Assembly: GCA_030654175.1 (NCBI GenBank)
Contig: JAURXZ010000008.1
Span: 365,426 to 429,425 of the forward strand
Direction: 5' to 3'
DNA: 64,000 bases
DNA from: Bacteroidia bacterium
Lineage (GTDB): Bacteria; Bacteroidota; Bacteroidia; 2-12-FULL-35-15
Shown here: positions 24,122 through 34,033 of the stretch, one piece after another
Layout of the letters: every line of letters begins with the position of its first letter
How positions within the stretch are numbered: position 1 is the first letter of the stretch
Translations under genes and position numbers: made by a program
The notes under the pieces: model-generated
Database searches by the model: none
Seen by the model: the letters and a program-made list of their open reading frames with translations, nothing else
Told to the model about the DNA's origin: nothing

Positions 24122-27100
24122 TTATTTTACCAAGGTTACAATTCCTTTATAACTATGGTCTTTACCTTTCACATCTCTTATATTTATCAGATAAATATAT
24201 ACATCCTGCTGCGCCACACTCTTACCATTATTTGCTGTGCCATCCCATGGATAATCATAGTCTTTGGTTCGATAAATTTCATTCCCCCAGCGGTCGAAAA
24301 TTATCAGTTCATATTTTAAAAGCCCAAATCCGGATCCCCGGAAGCTATCATTAATACCATCGGCATTAGGGGTAAACACATTTGGGATAAAAAAGGCCCA
24401 ATCCGGCTCTATGGTAATGGTTTTATAAGTGGTATCGAAACAAGAGTATTGATTGGAAACAATAAGGGTGATCAGGTATTGGGCCGTATCGGGATAGGTA
24501 TGAGGTAAAGGATCGGAGAGGACGGAGGTGGTAAGATCCCCAAAGTTCCAATTCCATGCGTTTGCCCCCGAAGATAGATTTGCAAAAGTAATAACCGGAT
24601 CAACTATTGAAGTAACATCAGGCTGCGCAGTAAAGTTTGCAATAGGATTGGGATTAACAATGATGTAATTATTTTTAGTTAACGAAGTAACACATCCGCT
24701 ATCGGAGGTAACAGTTAGGGAAACATTAAAGGTCTTTTGTAAAAAAACAGAATTATTGGTATAACAATGTTCAGCAGTAGAAGATGCTCCTAAAGCACTG
24801 CCATCTCCAAAATCCCATGAATAGGTAATGTTGTTGCCGGTGGCAATGGAAGCTGAATTCAGAAGACTCACACATAAAGGATCACAGCCAACAGTATCCG
24901 GTGCCGAAAAATTAACAACAGGATTAGGATTGATAGTTACAATTTTTGTAGTTGAATCCTTGCATCCGAAATTGGAAGTGACCAAAAGCCGGGTTGTATA
25001 GGAGCCTAAAGCAGAATACAGGTGCAGGGTGTTTTGATTATTGGTAACAGGGCTTCCATCACCAAAATTCCACGACCATATTTGTAAAATATCCGGACCC
25101 GGGATGCTCGACAGGTCAGTAAATGGAACAATACTGCCTTTGCAAACATTATTGGTGGAAAATTGTGCATCTGGCAGAGGATGAACAATTACGTTTTTTG
25201 TAATGGTATCGGAACAGCCCACGTCAGTTTTAATAATTAATGTAACAGGATAAGTGCCGGTGTTGGAATAAATATGGTTTGGGTTTTGAGTAAGTACTAT
25301 TGGACTGCTGTCTCCGAAGCTCCATGCCCAGGAAGCAAGAACGCCTGAACCGGTGGTGGAATTATCTGTGAATGGCATGGGGGCCCCATCACAAACATCA
25401 ATGCTTGAAAAAGCAACGTCAGGATTAAAATTAACAGCAGTTAATGTAATTGTGGTATCAAAACTACATCCCAGATTGGATACAACATGACAGCTGTATG
25501 ACCCGCCTGGCAAGCCTGTAGCCTTTGTAGTACTGTCATTTAATTGGGAGTTGGTAACGGTAGGCGTCCATACAACATTTGTGATTTGCTGATTGCTTAA
25601 CAGCGTAATGGTAATGTCGCCATCACTGCTTAAGCTGCACCATGGATCGGTTTTTTGAACAGTTAAAGCTTTAACATCATTTGAAATTTTCACAGTATCA
25701 GTAGTGAATGTTGGATTACATTCCCCTCTTCGGATAGTAACAATATGAATACCTAAGGATAGATTAGTTCGAAGGGTATCGCTATTACCGTCATCCCAAA
25801 AAATAGAATAAGAAGACGTTGCAGTACCGGGTATTACTTTTACAGTATTAATTTCGGGGTCGCAAGGGTCTGTTGTTACTAATATTGTAGTAGATCCGCA
25901 GGATTCGCGGCCAAAGGCCAAAGGTTTTAAAAAGCCATTGCCACAAGCCACAATATCCGAATTGATGGCATAGGCGATATCATAAACAGCCGCAGTTGTG
26001 GCTTGGTATTCTTTTTGAACCAAATTGAAATCGAAACGGTAAACACCATTGGAGGCACCTACAAACAAGTTGTTGCAGCTATCAGCCAATATTCCACTAC
26101 CCAGATTTTGCTGTCCACCCGGAATATTTACACTGCTTATCAAGGCTTGCGTATTTCTATCCCATTTTTTTACGGTGCTTCCATCGGAGGTAAATAAAAA
26201 TGTGGCTCCTCCTAAAGTCATAAAATTATATCCATTTGTAAAATTTACAGGGTAATAACTTGGTGTGCCACCAATTCCTACTTCTGAAATATTATACCCA
26301 TCCTGTACGTTTGCAAGAGTATTATTTGAATTATCCGTAAAGGTTATAATATTGGGATTTGAATGTTTTAAGTAAGCTTTGCCAACTTCATCCACGCATA
26401 GCCCTGCCACATCACTTTGGGATTGATTGTAAACAGATTTTGCATTTACGAGTACGCCTGTGGTCACGTCAATTTCTGCAATATTCAATGTAGGTGTGGT
26501 GGTTCCTCCACCGGCTACAATAACCTTATTAGTAGCGCAATTCAGTGCCAATCGCCAGTGTTCACGGAAATTAGAGGCGGAGGTGCTTTGCCATAATAAA
26601 CTTGATGTAGGGGAGTATTTATAGGTTTTAGCGCCATTGGCAACAAAACCTTCGCATAAATAAAAATTACCGTTGCCTTCTACAAGCATATCTCCATAAT
26701 AGCTTTGGTCTATTCCGCTATTTGCTAAAGACCAAATTGGCGCACCTCCGGCAGGAGGATATTTCTCAACCACAAAATTACTTTGTGTACCTCCGTAAAT
26801 ATAAATATTGCCGGAATTATCAACACCATTATCGTATGCATTGGAGGAAGTAAAGGCCGGAACAACAGTCCAGGGATCTATTATTACTTCCTGATCTTTT
26901 AAATAAGGTGATACGTTGAAGGAAACTATATTTTTATCGATAGTAAACGAGGAAGTTATTTTTTCTTTGTTATTTGCATAGAACGTCACAGGTGCATGAT
27001 CTATAATATCACCAGAAATCGTTTTAATGTGCATATCTCCACCTTTTTCAAAAATACCGTCTGTTCCATTGTATTGCATTTGAACCTTACTGATATCTGC

Positions 27101-27694
27101 TCCCGGATGAATTATTAAATTGTATTTTATTCCGTTATCGGGATGGAATATATATTCTACATCTATACCATCATATAAATTTTTATATAGCAATTTTGAA
27201 TACCCTGCACACATAACCGTGTTGGGCTTTTCATCTTTATTATTGATCACGTAGGAATAATAAGTGGTTTGTTTATCTTCTACTATAACAGAGGAATTAG
27301 GATTAGAGTTCAACCATTTTACATTGATGAACTGAGTTTCTGTTGTAAAAGTATGCTCCCTTTCTTCTCGTTTTTTTTCACTTTCAAATATATTTAATAT
27401 GGTCCCTTTTGATCTGGCATGTTTGGTGAAGAGATAAGAGATTTCGTTTTGGTAGAAAAAAACCTGGTATCCTTTATCGATGCAAAAATTAAAATTTTGC
27501 TTATCTGCCGGAAGGCTTTTTTCAAATTGCCCTTTATTTTCAATAAATGCTTTTCGTTCAAAAGGTTTAATTTCCCCTTTCGATCCTCCGCCAAATTGAT
27601 TGTTCTTATTTTGACCAAATACAGAAGTGGCTGCAAAGAGTATAATCGTAATGAAAGTAACAACTGTTTTCAGGTAAGGTAAAATTGGTCTCAT
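24122..27694 (-). CDS. Large secreted PKD protein with T9SS type B sorting domain
   Basis: 1190 residues. Signal peptide to about 28 (FAATSVFGQ). Residues about 45-270 resemble the N-terminal domain of gliding-motility-associated Bacteroidota proteins (AFIENKGQF...YQVFFYQNEISYLF...DGIDVEYIFHPDNGIKYN...HPGADISKVQMQYNG in pieces). A propeller-like region (about 275-620) is followed by a CDPEI linker, then four PKD domains with WSFGDSSP, WNFGDGSP, WDFGDGSA and WNFGDL. The last 85 residues (IPNVFTPNADGIND...DRWGN...WDG...D.YIYLI) are the type B (CHU_C) signal. A surface adhesin or motility-related role is inferred. Its C-terminal 430 residues are near-duplicates of the next gene. Confidence 0.9.
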   Translation of the reverse strand: MRPILPYLKTVVTFITIILFAATSVFGQNKNNQFGGGSKGEIKPFERKAFIENKGQFEKSLPADKQNFNFCIDKGYQVFFYQNEISYLFTKHARSKGTILNIFESEKKREEREHTFTTETQFINVKWLNSNPNSSVIVEDKQTTYYSYVINNKDEKPNTVMCAGYSKLLYKNLYDGIDVEYIFHPDNGIKYNLIIHPGADISKVQMQYNGTDGIFEKGGDMHIKTISGDIIDHAPVTFYANNKEKITSSFTIDKNIVSFNVSPYLKDQEVIIDPWTVVPAFTSSNAYDNGVDNSGNIYIYGGTQSNFVVEKYPPAGGAPIWSLANSGIDQSYYGDMLVEGNGNFYLCEGFVANGAKTYKYSPTSSLLWQSTSASNFREHWRLALNCATNKVIVAGGGTTTPTLNIAEIDVTTGVLVNAKSVYNQSQSDVAGLCVDEVGKAYLKHSNPNIITFTDNSNNTLANVQDGYNISEVGIGGTPSYYPVNFTNGYNFMTLGGATFLFTSDGSTVKKWDRNTQALISSVNIPGGQQNLGSGILADSCNNLFVGASNGVYRFDFNLVQKEYQATTAAVYDIAYAINSDIVACGNGFLKPLAFGRESCGSTTILVTTDPCDPEINTVKVIPGTATSSYSIFWDDGNSDTLRTNLSLGIHIVTIRRGECNPTFTTDTVKISNDVKALTVQKTDPWCSLSSDGDITITLLSNQQITNVVWTPTVTNSQLNDSTTKATGLPGGSYSCHVVSNLGCSFDTTITLTAVNFNPDVAFSSIDVCDGAPMPFTDNSTTGSGVLASWAWSFGDSSPIVLTQNPNHIYSNTGTYPVTLIIKTDVGCSDTITKNVIVHPLPDAQFSTNNVCKGSIVPFTDLSSIPGPDILQIWSWNFGDGSPVTNNQNTLHLYSALGSYTTRLLVTSNFGCKDSTTKIVTINPNPVVNFSAPDTVGCDPLCVSLLNSASIATGNNITYSWDFGDGSALGASSTAEHCYTNNSVFLQKTFNVSLTVTSDSGCVTSLTKNNYIIVNPNPIANFTAQPDVTSIVDPVITFANLSSGANAWNWNFGDLTTSVLSDPLPHTYPDTAQYLITLIVSNQYSCFDTTYKTITIEPDWAFFIPNVFTPNADGINDSFRGSGFGLLKYELIIFDRWGNEIYRTKDYDYPWDGTANNGKSVAQQDVYIYLINIRDVKGKDHSYKGIVTLVK

Positions 27695-27829
27695 ATTTTA
27701 TATTTTATGAATGCAACAAGTGATCTCTAAAAGTAATAAATCTAATTTTCAATAAGATGCACTATTTATTAAAAAGGTTGCGCTGATTATCAGGTTTTTA
27801 TACGTTATTTTATTAAAAAATGTTTTGTA

Positions 27830-27849
27830 GCTTCAGCTTAGGCTGAAGC
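27830..27849 (-). terminator. Hairpin after the 796-residue PKD gene
   Basis: GCTTCAGC/GCTGAAGC stem with a 4-nt loop, immediately after the stop at 27851. On the minus strand it is followed by TACAAAACATTTTTT, an imperfect T-rich tail, so it may act as a terminator or be a dispersed palindrome. Confidence 0.55.
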
Positions 27850-27850
27850 A

Positions 27851-30241
27851 TTACTTCACCAGGGTCACAATCCCTCTGTAACTATGGTCAACCTTTTTTA
27901 TATCTTTAATTTTAATGAGATATACATAAACATCCTGCTGCGCTACATCAGCACCATTGTTAGCTCTTCCATCCCAGGGATGATCGTAACTTTTGGTAAG
28001 GTATATTTTATTACCCCACCGGTCGAATATCAACATTTCATATTCTAAAAGTCCGAATCCATATCCCTGGAATGTATCATTGATCCCGTCCCCATTGGGT
28101 GAAAATACGTTCGGGACAAAAAAGGCCCAATCCGGCTCTATGGTTATGGTTCTATAGGTGGTATCAAAACAAGAGTATTGATTGGAAACAATAAGAGTAA
28201 TTACAAATTTACCGGTATCTGCGTAGGAGTGTGGTAAAGGATCGGAGATGGAGGATGCCCCAAGGTCACCGAATGCCCAATTCCAGCCATTTTCTCCGGA
28301 AGATAAATTGTTGAACGTAATTACAGGATCAACAATGGAAGTAATATCGGGCTGCACCGTAAAGTTTGCAATAGGGTTAGGATTAACGATGATATAATTA
28401 TTTTTAGAAAACATGGTAACGCAGCCACTATCAGAGGTTACAGTTAGTGATACATCAAACGTAACAGGTGAAAAAACAGAATTATTTGAATAACAATGTT
28501 GCACGTCAGAAAATGTTCCTGAAGAACTGCCATCACCAAAGTCCCATAAATAGGATGCGTTATTTCCACCTGTAATGGAAGCTAAACTTTGAAAATCCAC
28601 ACATAAAGGATCGCATCCGGCTGTATCAGGAGCAGTGAAATTTACCACAGGATTAGGATTGATGGTAACCACTTTGGTAATTGAATCTTTGCATCCGAAA
28701 TTAGAACTTACCAACAGTTGGGTAGTATAATTGCCGGTGCCTGCATATAAGTGTAAAGTGTTTTGATTATTGGTAACAGGGCTTCCATCACCAAAATTCC
28801 AGGACCATATTTGCAGTATATCGGTACCGGTGAGGGTTGATAGATCACTGAAAGGAACAATACTGCCATTGCAAACATTATCGGTTGAAAATTGCGCATC
28901 AGGTAAAGGATGAACAACAACATTCTTTACCAGGGTATCTTTACAACCATTATTGGTGGTAACAATTAATGAAGCGGGGTAGGAGCCTACGTTTGCATAA
29001 AAATGGCTGGGACTCTGAATAAATACCATAGGACTGCTATCTCCAAAGTCCCACGACCAGGCTGTAATTGTTCCACTTGGTACGCTCGATAAGTTTGTAA
29101 AGTTGATGGGCTGGTTCAAACAAACATCATTGGGACTAAAATCAGAATTTGGGGAAGGATCAATTATTACTGTTGTTTTAGCGGTATCTGTGCATCCCAG
29201 ATTGTCTTTTACCTCCACAATATAGGTAGTTGAAGTGGTAGGGCTTACTGTCATTGATGAAGTAGTAACGGAGGTATTCCACCATAAATAGGAAACGCCT
29301 CCCGATGCTGATAAAGTAACATTTTCACCTAAACAAATTCCTGTACCTCCTGCAATAGATGCGGTAACCACAGGTGGTACGTTAGTAACGTTTATGGTTT
29401 TAGATATGGTACAACCCGTTGCTGTAGTCATGTTAACAGTGTATGCACCGGGCTGATTTACGTATGCCGAATCGTTAGTTTGACCTGACACCACTCCGGG
29501 GCCAATCCAGCTATAGGTCTGGAAGTCTTGCGGGGCGATCAGAAGTGCGCCAACAGTATTACAGGTGCTGTCTTGTTTGATCAGATAATCAGTACAGCTG
29601 AAGTCGAAATAAGCATACGCCCAGTCAACATTATAAATACACCATTTACAGGACGCTTTCAGCGTAACGGTTTGACCAATATATGGTGATAGGTCCACGC
29701 TCAATGAGGTCCAGGTTCTATAGCTGATGTCGTAACAGCACTCACCACCCAAATTACTTTCCTGAGGTTGAGTGGAAATGGAAAAGCCTTGCGGACCGCC
29801 TGAAGTAGAGAAAAAGGCTTCATAATGTGCGCAGGCAATAGAATTGTTGGAATTATCAAAAACATCAATCACCACTCGGCCGGCATCTGGAGTGGTATGC
29901 GGATAATTCAACAGATCCATTGCATAGCGATATGTTAAAATAGGAGCGTTACTGGTTACAACAAAACTTTTTGAAATGGATGAAGGTGTAGGGCTTGTAT
30001 TATTACCCAATTTTACCGAAAAATTACCTCCCGGGGCGGAGACTGGAAAATTACCGTAAATGTCTGTTCCTGCCGACATTAATGCCACGTTCCCGGTAGT
30101 GGTCCAGCCATTTAATGATCCGGTTTCAAAATCGATATCATAGCAGCTTTGTGCGTGGCATAAGGAGAAAACAAAAAGAAAACAAATTGTAAAAATACGT
30201 TCAAGAATGTATTGATCTTTTTTATTTACCGATTTTTTCAT
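27851..30241 (-). CDS. Secreted PKD protein with jelly-roll-like N-terminus and T9SS type B domain
   Basis: 796 residues. Signal peptide to about 30 (LFVFSLCHAQ). Residues 31-220 form a beta-rich domain (DFETGSLNGWTTTGN..., DLSPYIGQTVTLKASC) like carbohydrate-binding or MAM/jelly-roll modules with several Cys (GGECCYDI, CKWCIYN). An Ig-like module (about 280-360), four PKD domains (360-700) and a type B sorting domain (FVPNVFSPNGDGIND...DRWGN...YVYLIKIKD) follow. The PKD-to-end part aligns almost residue by residue with the neighbouring 1190-residue protein, showing tandem duplication with a different N-terminus. It is probably exported to the cell surface; ligand unknown. Confidence 0.88.
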   Translation of the reverse strand: MKKSVNKKDQYILERIFTICFLFVFSLCHAQSCYDIDFETGSLNGWTTTGNVALMSAGTDIYGNFPVSAPGGNFSVKLGNNTSPTPSSISKSFVVTSNAPILTYRYAMDLLNYPHTTPDAGRVVIDVFDNSNNSIACAHYEAFFSTSGGPQGFSISTQPQESNLGGECCYDISYRTWTSLSVDLSPYIGQTVTLKASCKWCIYNVDWAYAYFDFSCTDYLIKQDSTCNTVGALLIAPQDFQTYSWIGPGVVSGQTNDSAYVNQPGAYTVNMTTATGCTISKTINVTNVPPVVTASIAGGTGICLGENVTLSASGGVSYLWWNTSVTTSSMTVSPTTSTTYIVEVKDNLGCTDTAKTTVIIDPSPNSDFSPNDVCLNQPINFTNLSSVPSGTITAWSWDFGDSSPMVFIQSPSHFYANVGSYPASLIVTTNNGCKDTLVKNVVVHPLPDAQFSTDNVCNGSIVPFSDLSTLTGTDILQIWSWNFGDGSPVTNNQNTLHLYAGTGNYTTQLLVSSNFGCKDSITKVVTINPNPVVNFTAPDTAGCDPLCVDFQSLASITGGNNASYLWDFGDGSSSGTFSDVQHCYSNNSVFSPVTFDVSLTVTSDSGCVTMFSKNNYIIVNPNPIANFTVQPDITSIVDPVITFNNLSSGENGWNWAFGDLGASSISDPLPHSYADTGKFVITLIVSNQYSCFDTTYRTITIEPDWAFFVPNVFSPNGDGINDTFQGYGFGLLEYEMLIFDRWGNKIYLTKSYDHPWDGRANNGADVAQQDVYVYLIKIKDIKKVDHSYRGIVTLVK

Positions 30242-30448
30242 AACAATAGGATTAAGTAATGAGCGTATCGGAACTGAATTTTAAAAAAAGCTTTTAAAAC
30301 GTATTTTACGTTTTTTTGACTTATTTAGAGATGAAAAAAACAACAAAAAGGTTGCATGTGTAACTACTTTATTTACAGTTAATTACAAGGTGCCATTTTT
30401 AGTTTTTTGTAAAGTTATGATTTTTGAAAACAAAATCAAATATCCCCT

Positions 30449-31033
30449 TTATTTCTTTTCAAAAATAATAAACAACTCTCTCCCTCCTCTTGGCTTAATT
30501 GAATTATAACAAGTATCAAACACCTTCAAATTAAATTTTGGACTGAACAAAGCAAGGTACTCTTCCTTAGCCGCGGCAAAAGGAGGCATTTCTGTATGCA
30601 ATGGTGCAGTGAAAACTACACCAACCAATTTGCCTGTTGGTTTTAAAAGTTTATGCATTTGTTCAACATATTTTTCTCGCAAAGTTGGATCCAATGCACA
30701 AAAAAAAGTTTGTTCAAGTATCAGGTCGTATTGTTTATTATGGTCAAAAAAATCACCAAAGATCAAATTTTCTTTAGGGAAATCAGGTAAACGTTTCTGA
30801 ATATTTTTTAATGGTTCTGAAGAAATATCAATTACGGTAATGTTTTTAAATCCTTTGTTAAAAAGGTATTCAGCTTCATACGCATTGCCGGCACCGGGAA
30901 TTAGAATACTTGCATTTTTATCCTTTAACTGATCAATGTATTCTTTTAAGGGCGTGGAAGGTGCGCCCAGATCCCAACCGGTTTCATTGTTTTGATAACG
31001 TGCTGTCCAGAACTCTTTGTTAAATTGATTCAT
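30449..31033 (-). CDS. TPMT-family SAM-dependent methyltransferase
   Basis: 194 residues. The opening FWTARYQNNETGWDLGAPSTPL is the thiopurine S-methyltransferase family start (written here in two parts: FWTARYQNNE, TGWDLGAPSTPL). Motif I ILIPGAGNAYEAEYL is at about 41-55, an acidic ribose contact in VIDISSEPL, and a GDFF motif at about 91; the end GGRELFIIFEKK is typical. Bacterial members methylate thiol, selenium or tellurium compounds or other small acceptors. Substrate unknown. Cytoplasmic, single gene. Confidence 0.87.
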   Translation of the reverse strand: MNQFNKEFWTARYQNNETGWDLGAPSTPLKEYIDQLKDKNASILIPGAGNAYEAEYLFNKGFKNITVIDISSEPLKNIQKRLPDFPKENLIFGDFFDHNKQYDLILEQTFFCALDPTLREKYVEQMHKLLKPTGKLVGVVFTAPLHTEMPPFAAAKEEYLALFSPKFNLKVFDTCYNSIKPRGGRELFIIFEKK

Positions 31034-31365
31034 TTTATTGAATGGTTTGGTTTAGATTTTTTTTTCATTTCTTATAATTGTTCTTGTATTCATAGGAAAG
31101 CAAAAAAGCGTTATACAGAATTGAACATTTGATTAGTAATCTGTAGTTACCTGGGTTCCATGTTATTTAAGCTAAAAGCCTGATAAATGTTGCCAAATAC
31201 CTTATCATTGTCGATGCGCGTTAGGGATTGCAGCGTAAATCCTTTTCTGTTTAGAAAAGATTGAAGCGGAAAGCCCGGACCTTTCTTTTTAGAAAGGGAA
31301 CGTCCAAATGAAATAGGTTTTACATAAATTATTCAATTTTATTTATCGAACTCTGGTTAGAACTA
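31034..31365. other. Intergenic region carrying dispersed element copy 3
   Basis: About 330 bp between the TPMT-family gene and the DUF5686 gene. The middle part is the double-hairpin element on the minus strand (31218-31305); nothing gene-like otherwise. Confidence 0.6.
31218..31305 (-). repeat. Dispersed double-hairpin element, copy 3
   Basis: Minus-strand orientation. Read on that strand: ATTTGGACGTTCC, stem 1 CCTTTCT/AGAAAGG, CCGGGCTTTCCGCTTCAATC, stem 2 CTTTTCT/AGAAAAG, GGATTTACGCTGCAATCC, CTAACGC. Its stem 2 and right flank are identical to copy 1 although stem 1 differs. Confidence 0.85.
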
Positions 31366-33891
31366 TTAAAACGCAAACTGTAAGCCCACTTTAACACCCC
31401 AGTTATTTATTTCATTCCCCGGGTTTGCTAATAAATAATTTGCTTTATAAGCATTATCATTAAACGTTAAACGGTATATAAAATCAACTTTTATAACATC
31501 TAAAATGTTTTCAACACCCACATTGGCTTCAAAATAGGGCACATCATCCATTACGGTAAAACTATTATTACTGTTGAAATTTTTGTTTTTTTGACTCAAT
31601 GTACCATAGATCATGTCAATACCAATGGCTTCACGAAGGTTCATTTTTTTGATGTAAGGGATTCGGTTAAACAACAATCCCATGAAATGATGTTTCCAAT
31701 GGGCCTCCACATATTGGTCAGTAACAAACTCAAAAAGGTTCATCTGGTTAAATCCATTGTTGGCGTAAAAATAAGTTTCATTTCCGCGAGGTATTTCAAG
31801 GAGGGTGTATGGGATTTGTGAAAAAACTTTTCCTCCTTTTACCAGAACCTGTGAGAAACCGAAAATGGCCATTCTAAAACGATTAGAAACAGATATACTA
31901 GCTTTTTGATAATTAAAATCACCATCCAATAAATGTTTTATTCCTAAGGTATAGTTTAATGTTACAATTGGTGATTTGTTATTGCCAAAACTAATGCGTT
32001 CTGTACCATTTTGAATGTAACGTTCTTTTGCCGAAAGACGTGTTTCTAACAAAACCTCCGTGATCGTATATTGGCGCTGCTGAAAAATAGAAAACTGGTC
32101 GCCAAATGAAATGGGAAAAAGCGGGGTGGTTTGTATATTTTGAAAGGTGATCTTTGTATTAAATCCTGCATTAAAATATTTTTCGTACCAGATGCGGCTT
32201 TCTTTTTTACGTACCAATTTTGAAATGTTCCCGATTTGTGAAAAGGTATTGAACAGGTAATTAGGCGATTGTGCCAAATTCATATTTCGTGAAAAATCAT
32301 AATTAAGTCCGATCTGATCAATGTCATCACGGTATTGTATTCCTGCTTTGCTCCAAGGATAATTTGTGATAATTCGTTCAAGCTGTATATTATATTTAAA
32401 TTTTTCATCCCGGAAGCCATAAGCTCCATAACCCCTTACTATCCAGTTTTTACTGAACTTCATATTGGTACGGAAACCTAAACGCAAACGGGTTCCTTCA
32501 TGCTGGTTGTAAGCATAAATTTGCATATAATGCCCTATATCTAAGGGGCCAACATCTTTATACCCCGAAAACAAGAAGTACAATACATTCACTGCATTTT
32601 TAACAAGAGGTATATTGCGCATGGTATCAATCATATTGTATGATTGTGTTTCAGTAAGTGTTAGTTGATTGGGCCGCTCTTGTATCCAATAGGCAGAATC
32701 TTTAGTGATTGCATCTTCGGCAAATTGTAGGGGGATATCGTAAAATATTTTTTCTTTTGGTTTGTTTACCACGTAATACCGGTTGTTATTATAGATATGA
32801 ACGATCATGCTCACTAACTTTTTTGTAATGTTAGCGTAGTCGATCATGACCCTTGTTTGCGAAGGAACCCATGGACCGGCTTCTGTTGGGATCAGTTGCT
32901 GCTGAATGCGTGCGCGATCCACTAAATTAAAGTTCACATCTTTCGTGATCTCCAGATCCAATTGTTTGATGGCAAAGGTGGTATCGGTGATCCATAAGGC
33001 ACCTGAATAAGCAAGGTCCTTTTTGTTTTTAGGACGTACATCAACGCGATAACACTTGGTACTATCAATAAACATGCTGTCAATTAAATAATAATTGTAA
33101 AACAGCATTGCATTATCAGCGATAGGGGATAGAAAATCTTTTCCCTGGATAGCCACATTATTATTACAGAAATTATAATTTTGAAAATCAGTTCCCGTAA
33201 GCTGTGAAGCGGAGCTTCCATCTTTCATCCCAACAAATTTAACATGGAGTGCATTTACATTTTCGCGTTTTTTTTCGCCTTCTTTTTGATAATAAATTTC
33301 TGATATCACTTCACTCATCGCTACAGGTAAATTGGAACTGCTTTCCTGGCCTGAAATGTTATCCAAACTGTCCCACATTGCTGTGATGGGGCGAAATATT
33401 TTCCGTTTTCGCATCCGTTCTGTTACATTGTCAATATCTGCTTCTTGCTTTGTATAGCTTATAAATTGAACCGATTCAAGATTATCACGGTTGTATTTTG
33501 CCTTATTATCCATTGCATTTTTTATGATCCGCAATGCTGGATTTATTCCCGGTCGAATTTCAATGGTGCCTAAATTGAGCGCTTCAGTACTTAATTGAAA
33601 ATTAATAATTTGAATTTGTCCTTTTTTTACAGCTTTTGCTTTGGACTGGTATCCCAATTGAGAAATGTAAATGGAATCTTTTGGTGCAGTGGTTTGTATA
33701 AAATAATTTCCTTCAAAATCAGTAGTGGTGCCAACGAGTGTTCCTTTAAAGAAAATGTTTACAAATGGTATGCCCCGGTTGGTTGCTACCTCGGTAACCT
33801 TACCTGTAATAACAGTTTCCTGCTGTGCCATAAGCGAAGTGCCTAAAACAAACAAAAACAAAAACAGGTATGTTACTCTTTTTATTACCAT
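31366..33891 (-). CDS. DUF5686 outer-membrane protein with carboxypeptidase-regulatory-like domain
   Basis: 841 residues. Signal peptide 1-22 (LFVLGTSLMAQ). A CarboxypepD_reg-like beta-sandwich at about 25-105 (ITGKVTEVATNRGIPFVNIFF, split here after NRG) is followed by a long DUF5686 region to the end. The C-terminal third has the alternating aromatic strands of a beta-barrel and ends with VGLQFAF, a terminal Phe as in outer-membrane barrels. This two-domain layout is common in Bacteroidota; the function is unknown, possibly TonB-independent transport or surface display. Monocistronic. Confidence 0.86.
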   Translation of the reverse strand: MVIKRVTYLFLFLFVLGTSLMAQQETVITGKVTEVATNRGIPFVNIFFKGTLVGTTTDFEGNYFIQTTAPKDSIYISQLGYQSKAKAVKKGQIQIINFQLSTEALNLGTIEIRPGINPALRIIKNAMDNKAKYNRDNLESVQFISYTKQEADIDNVTERMRKRKIFRPITAMWDSLDNISGQESSSNLPVAMSEVISEIYYQKEGEKKRENVNALHVKFVGMKDGSSASQLTGTDFQNYNFCNNNVAIQGKDFLSPIADNAMLFYNYYLIDSMFIDSTKCYRVDVRPKNKKDLAYSGALWITDTTFAIKQLDLEITKDVNFNLVDRARIQQQLIPTEAGPWVPSQTRVMIDYANITKKLVSMIVHIYNNNRYYVVNKPKEKIFYDIPLQFAEDAITKDSAYWIQERPNQLTLTETQSYNMIDTMRNIPLVKNAVNVLYFLFSGYKDVGPLDIGHYMQIYAYNQHEGTRLRLGFRTNMKFSKNWIVRGYGAYGFRDEKFKYNIQLERIITNYPWSKAGIQYRDDIDQIGLNYDFSRNMNLAQSPNYLFNTFSQIGNISKLVRKKESRIWYEKYFNAGFNTKITFQNIQTTPLFPISFGDQFSIFQQRQYTITEVLLETRLSAKERYIQNGTERISFGNNKSPIVTLNYTLGIKHLLDGDFNYQKASISVSNRFRMAIFGFSQVLVKGGKVFSQIPYTLLEIPRGNETYFYANNGFNQMNLFEFVTDQYVEAHWKHHFMGLLFNRIPYIKKMNLREAIGIDMIYGTLSQKNKNFNSNNSFTVMDDVPYFEANVGVENILDVIKVDFIYRLTFNDNAYKANYLLANPGNEINNWGVKVGLQFAF

Positions 33892-33930
33892 TATTAGTAA
33901 GACTATGGTATTATTCCAAATGTTTTAATT

Positions 33931-34028
33931 TTAGCACTAAGGCATTAAGTACGAATGGTTCAACAAGAATTGGGTACACCATAATTTAAATCGTTTTTTC
34001 TTAGTGTATCTCAGTGCCTTAGTGGTAA
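33931..34028. repeat. Inverted CACTAAGGCA word repeat between rlmD and the DUF5686 gene
   Basis: TTAGCACTAAGGCATTAAG (33931-33949) pairs with the complement at 34010-34028 at 16 of 19 positions; further CTTAGTG words extend the right side. It ends 6 bp before the rlmD stop. Confidence 0.75.
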
Positions 34029-34033
34029 GCTAT

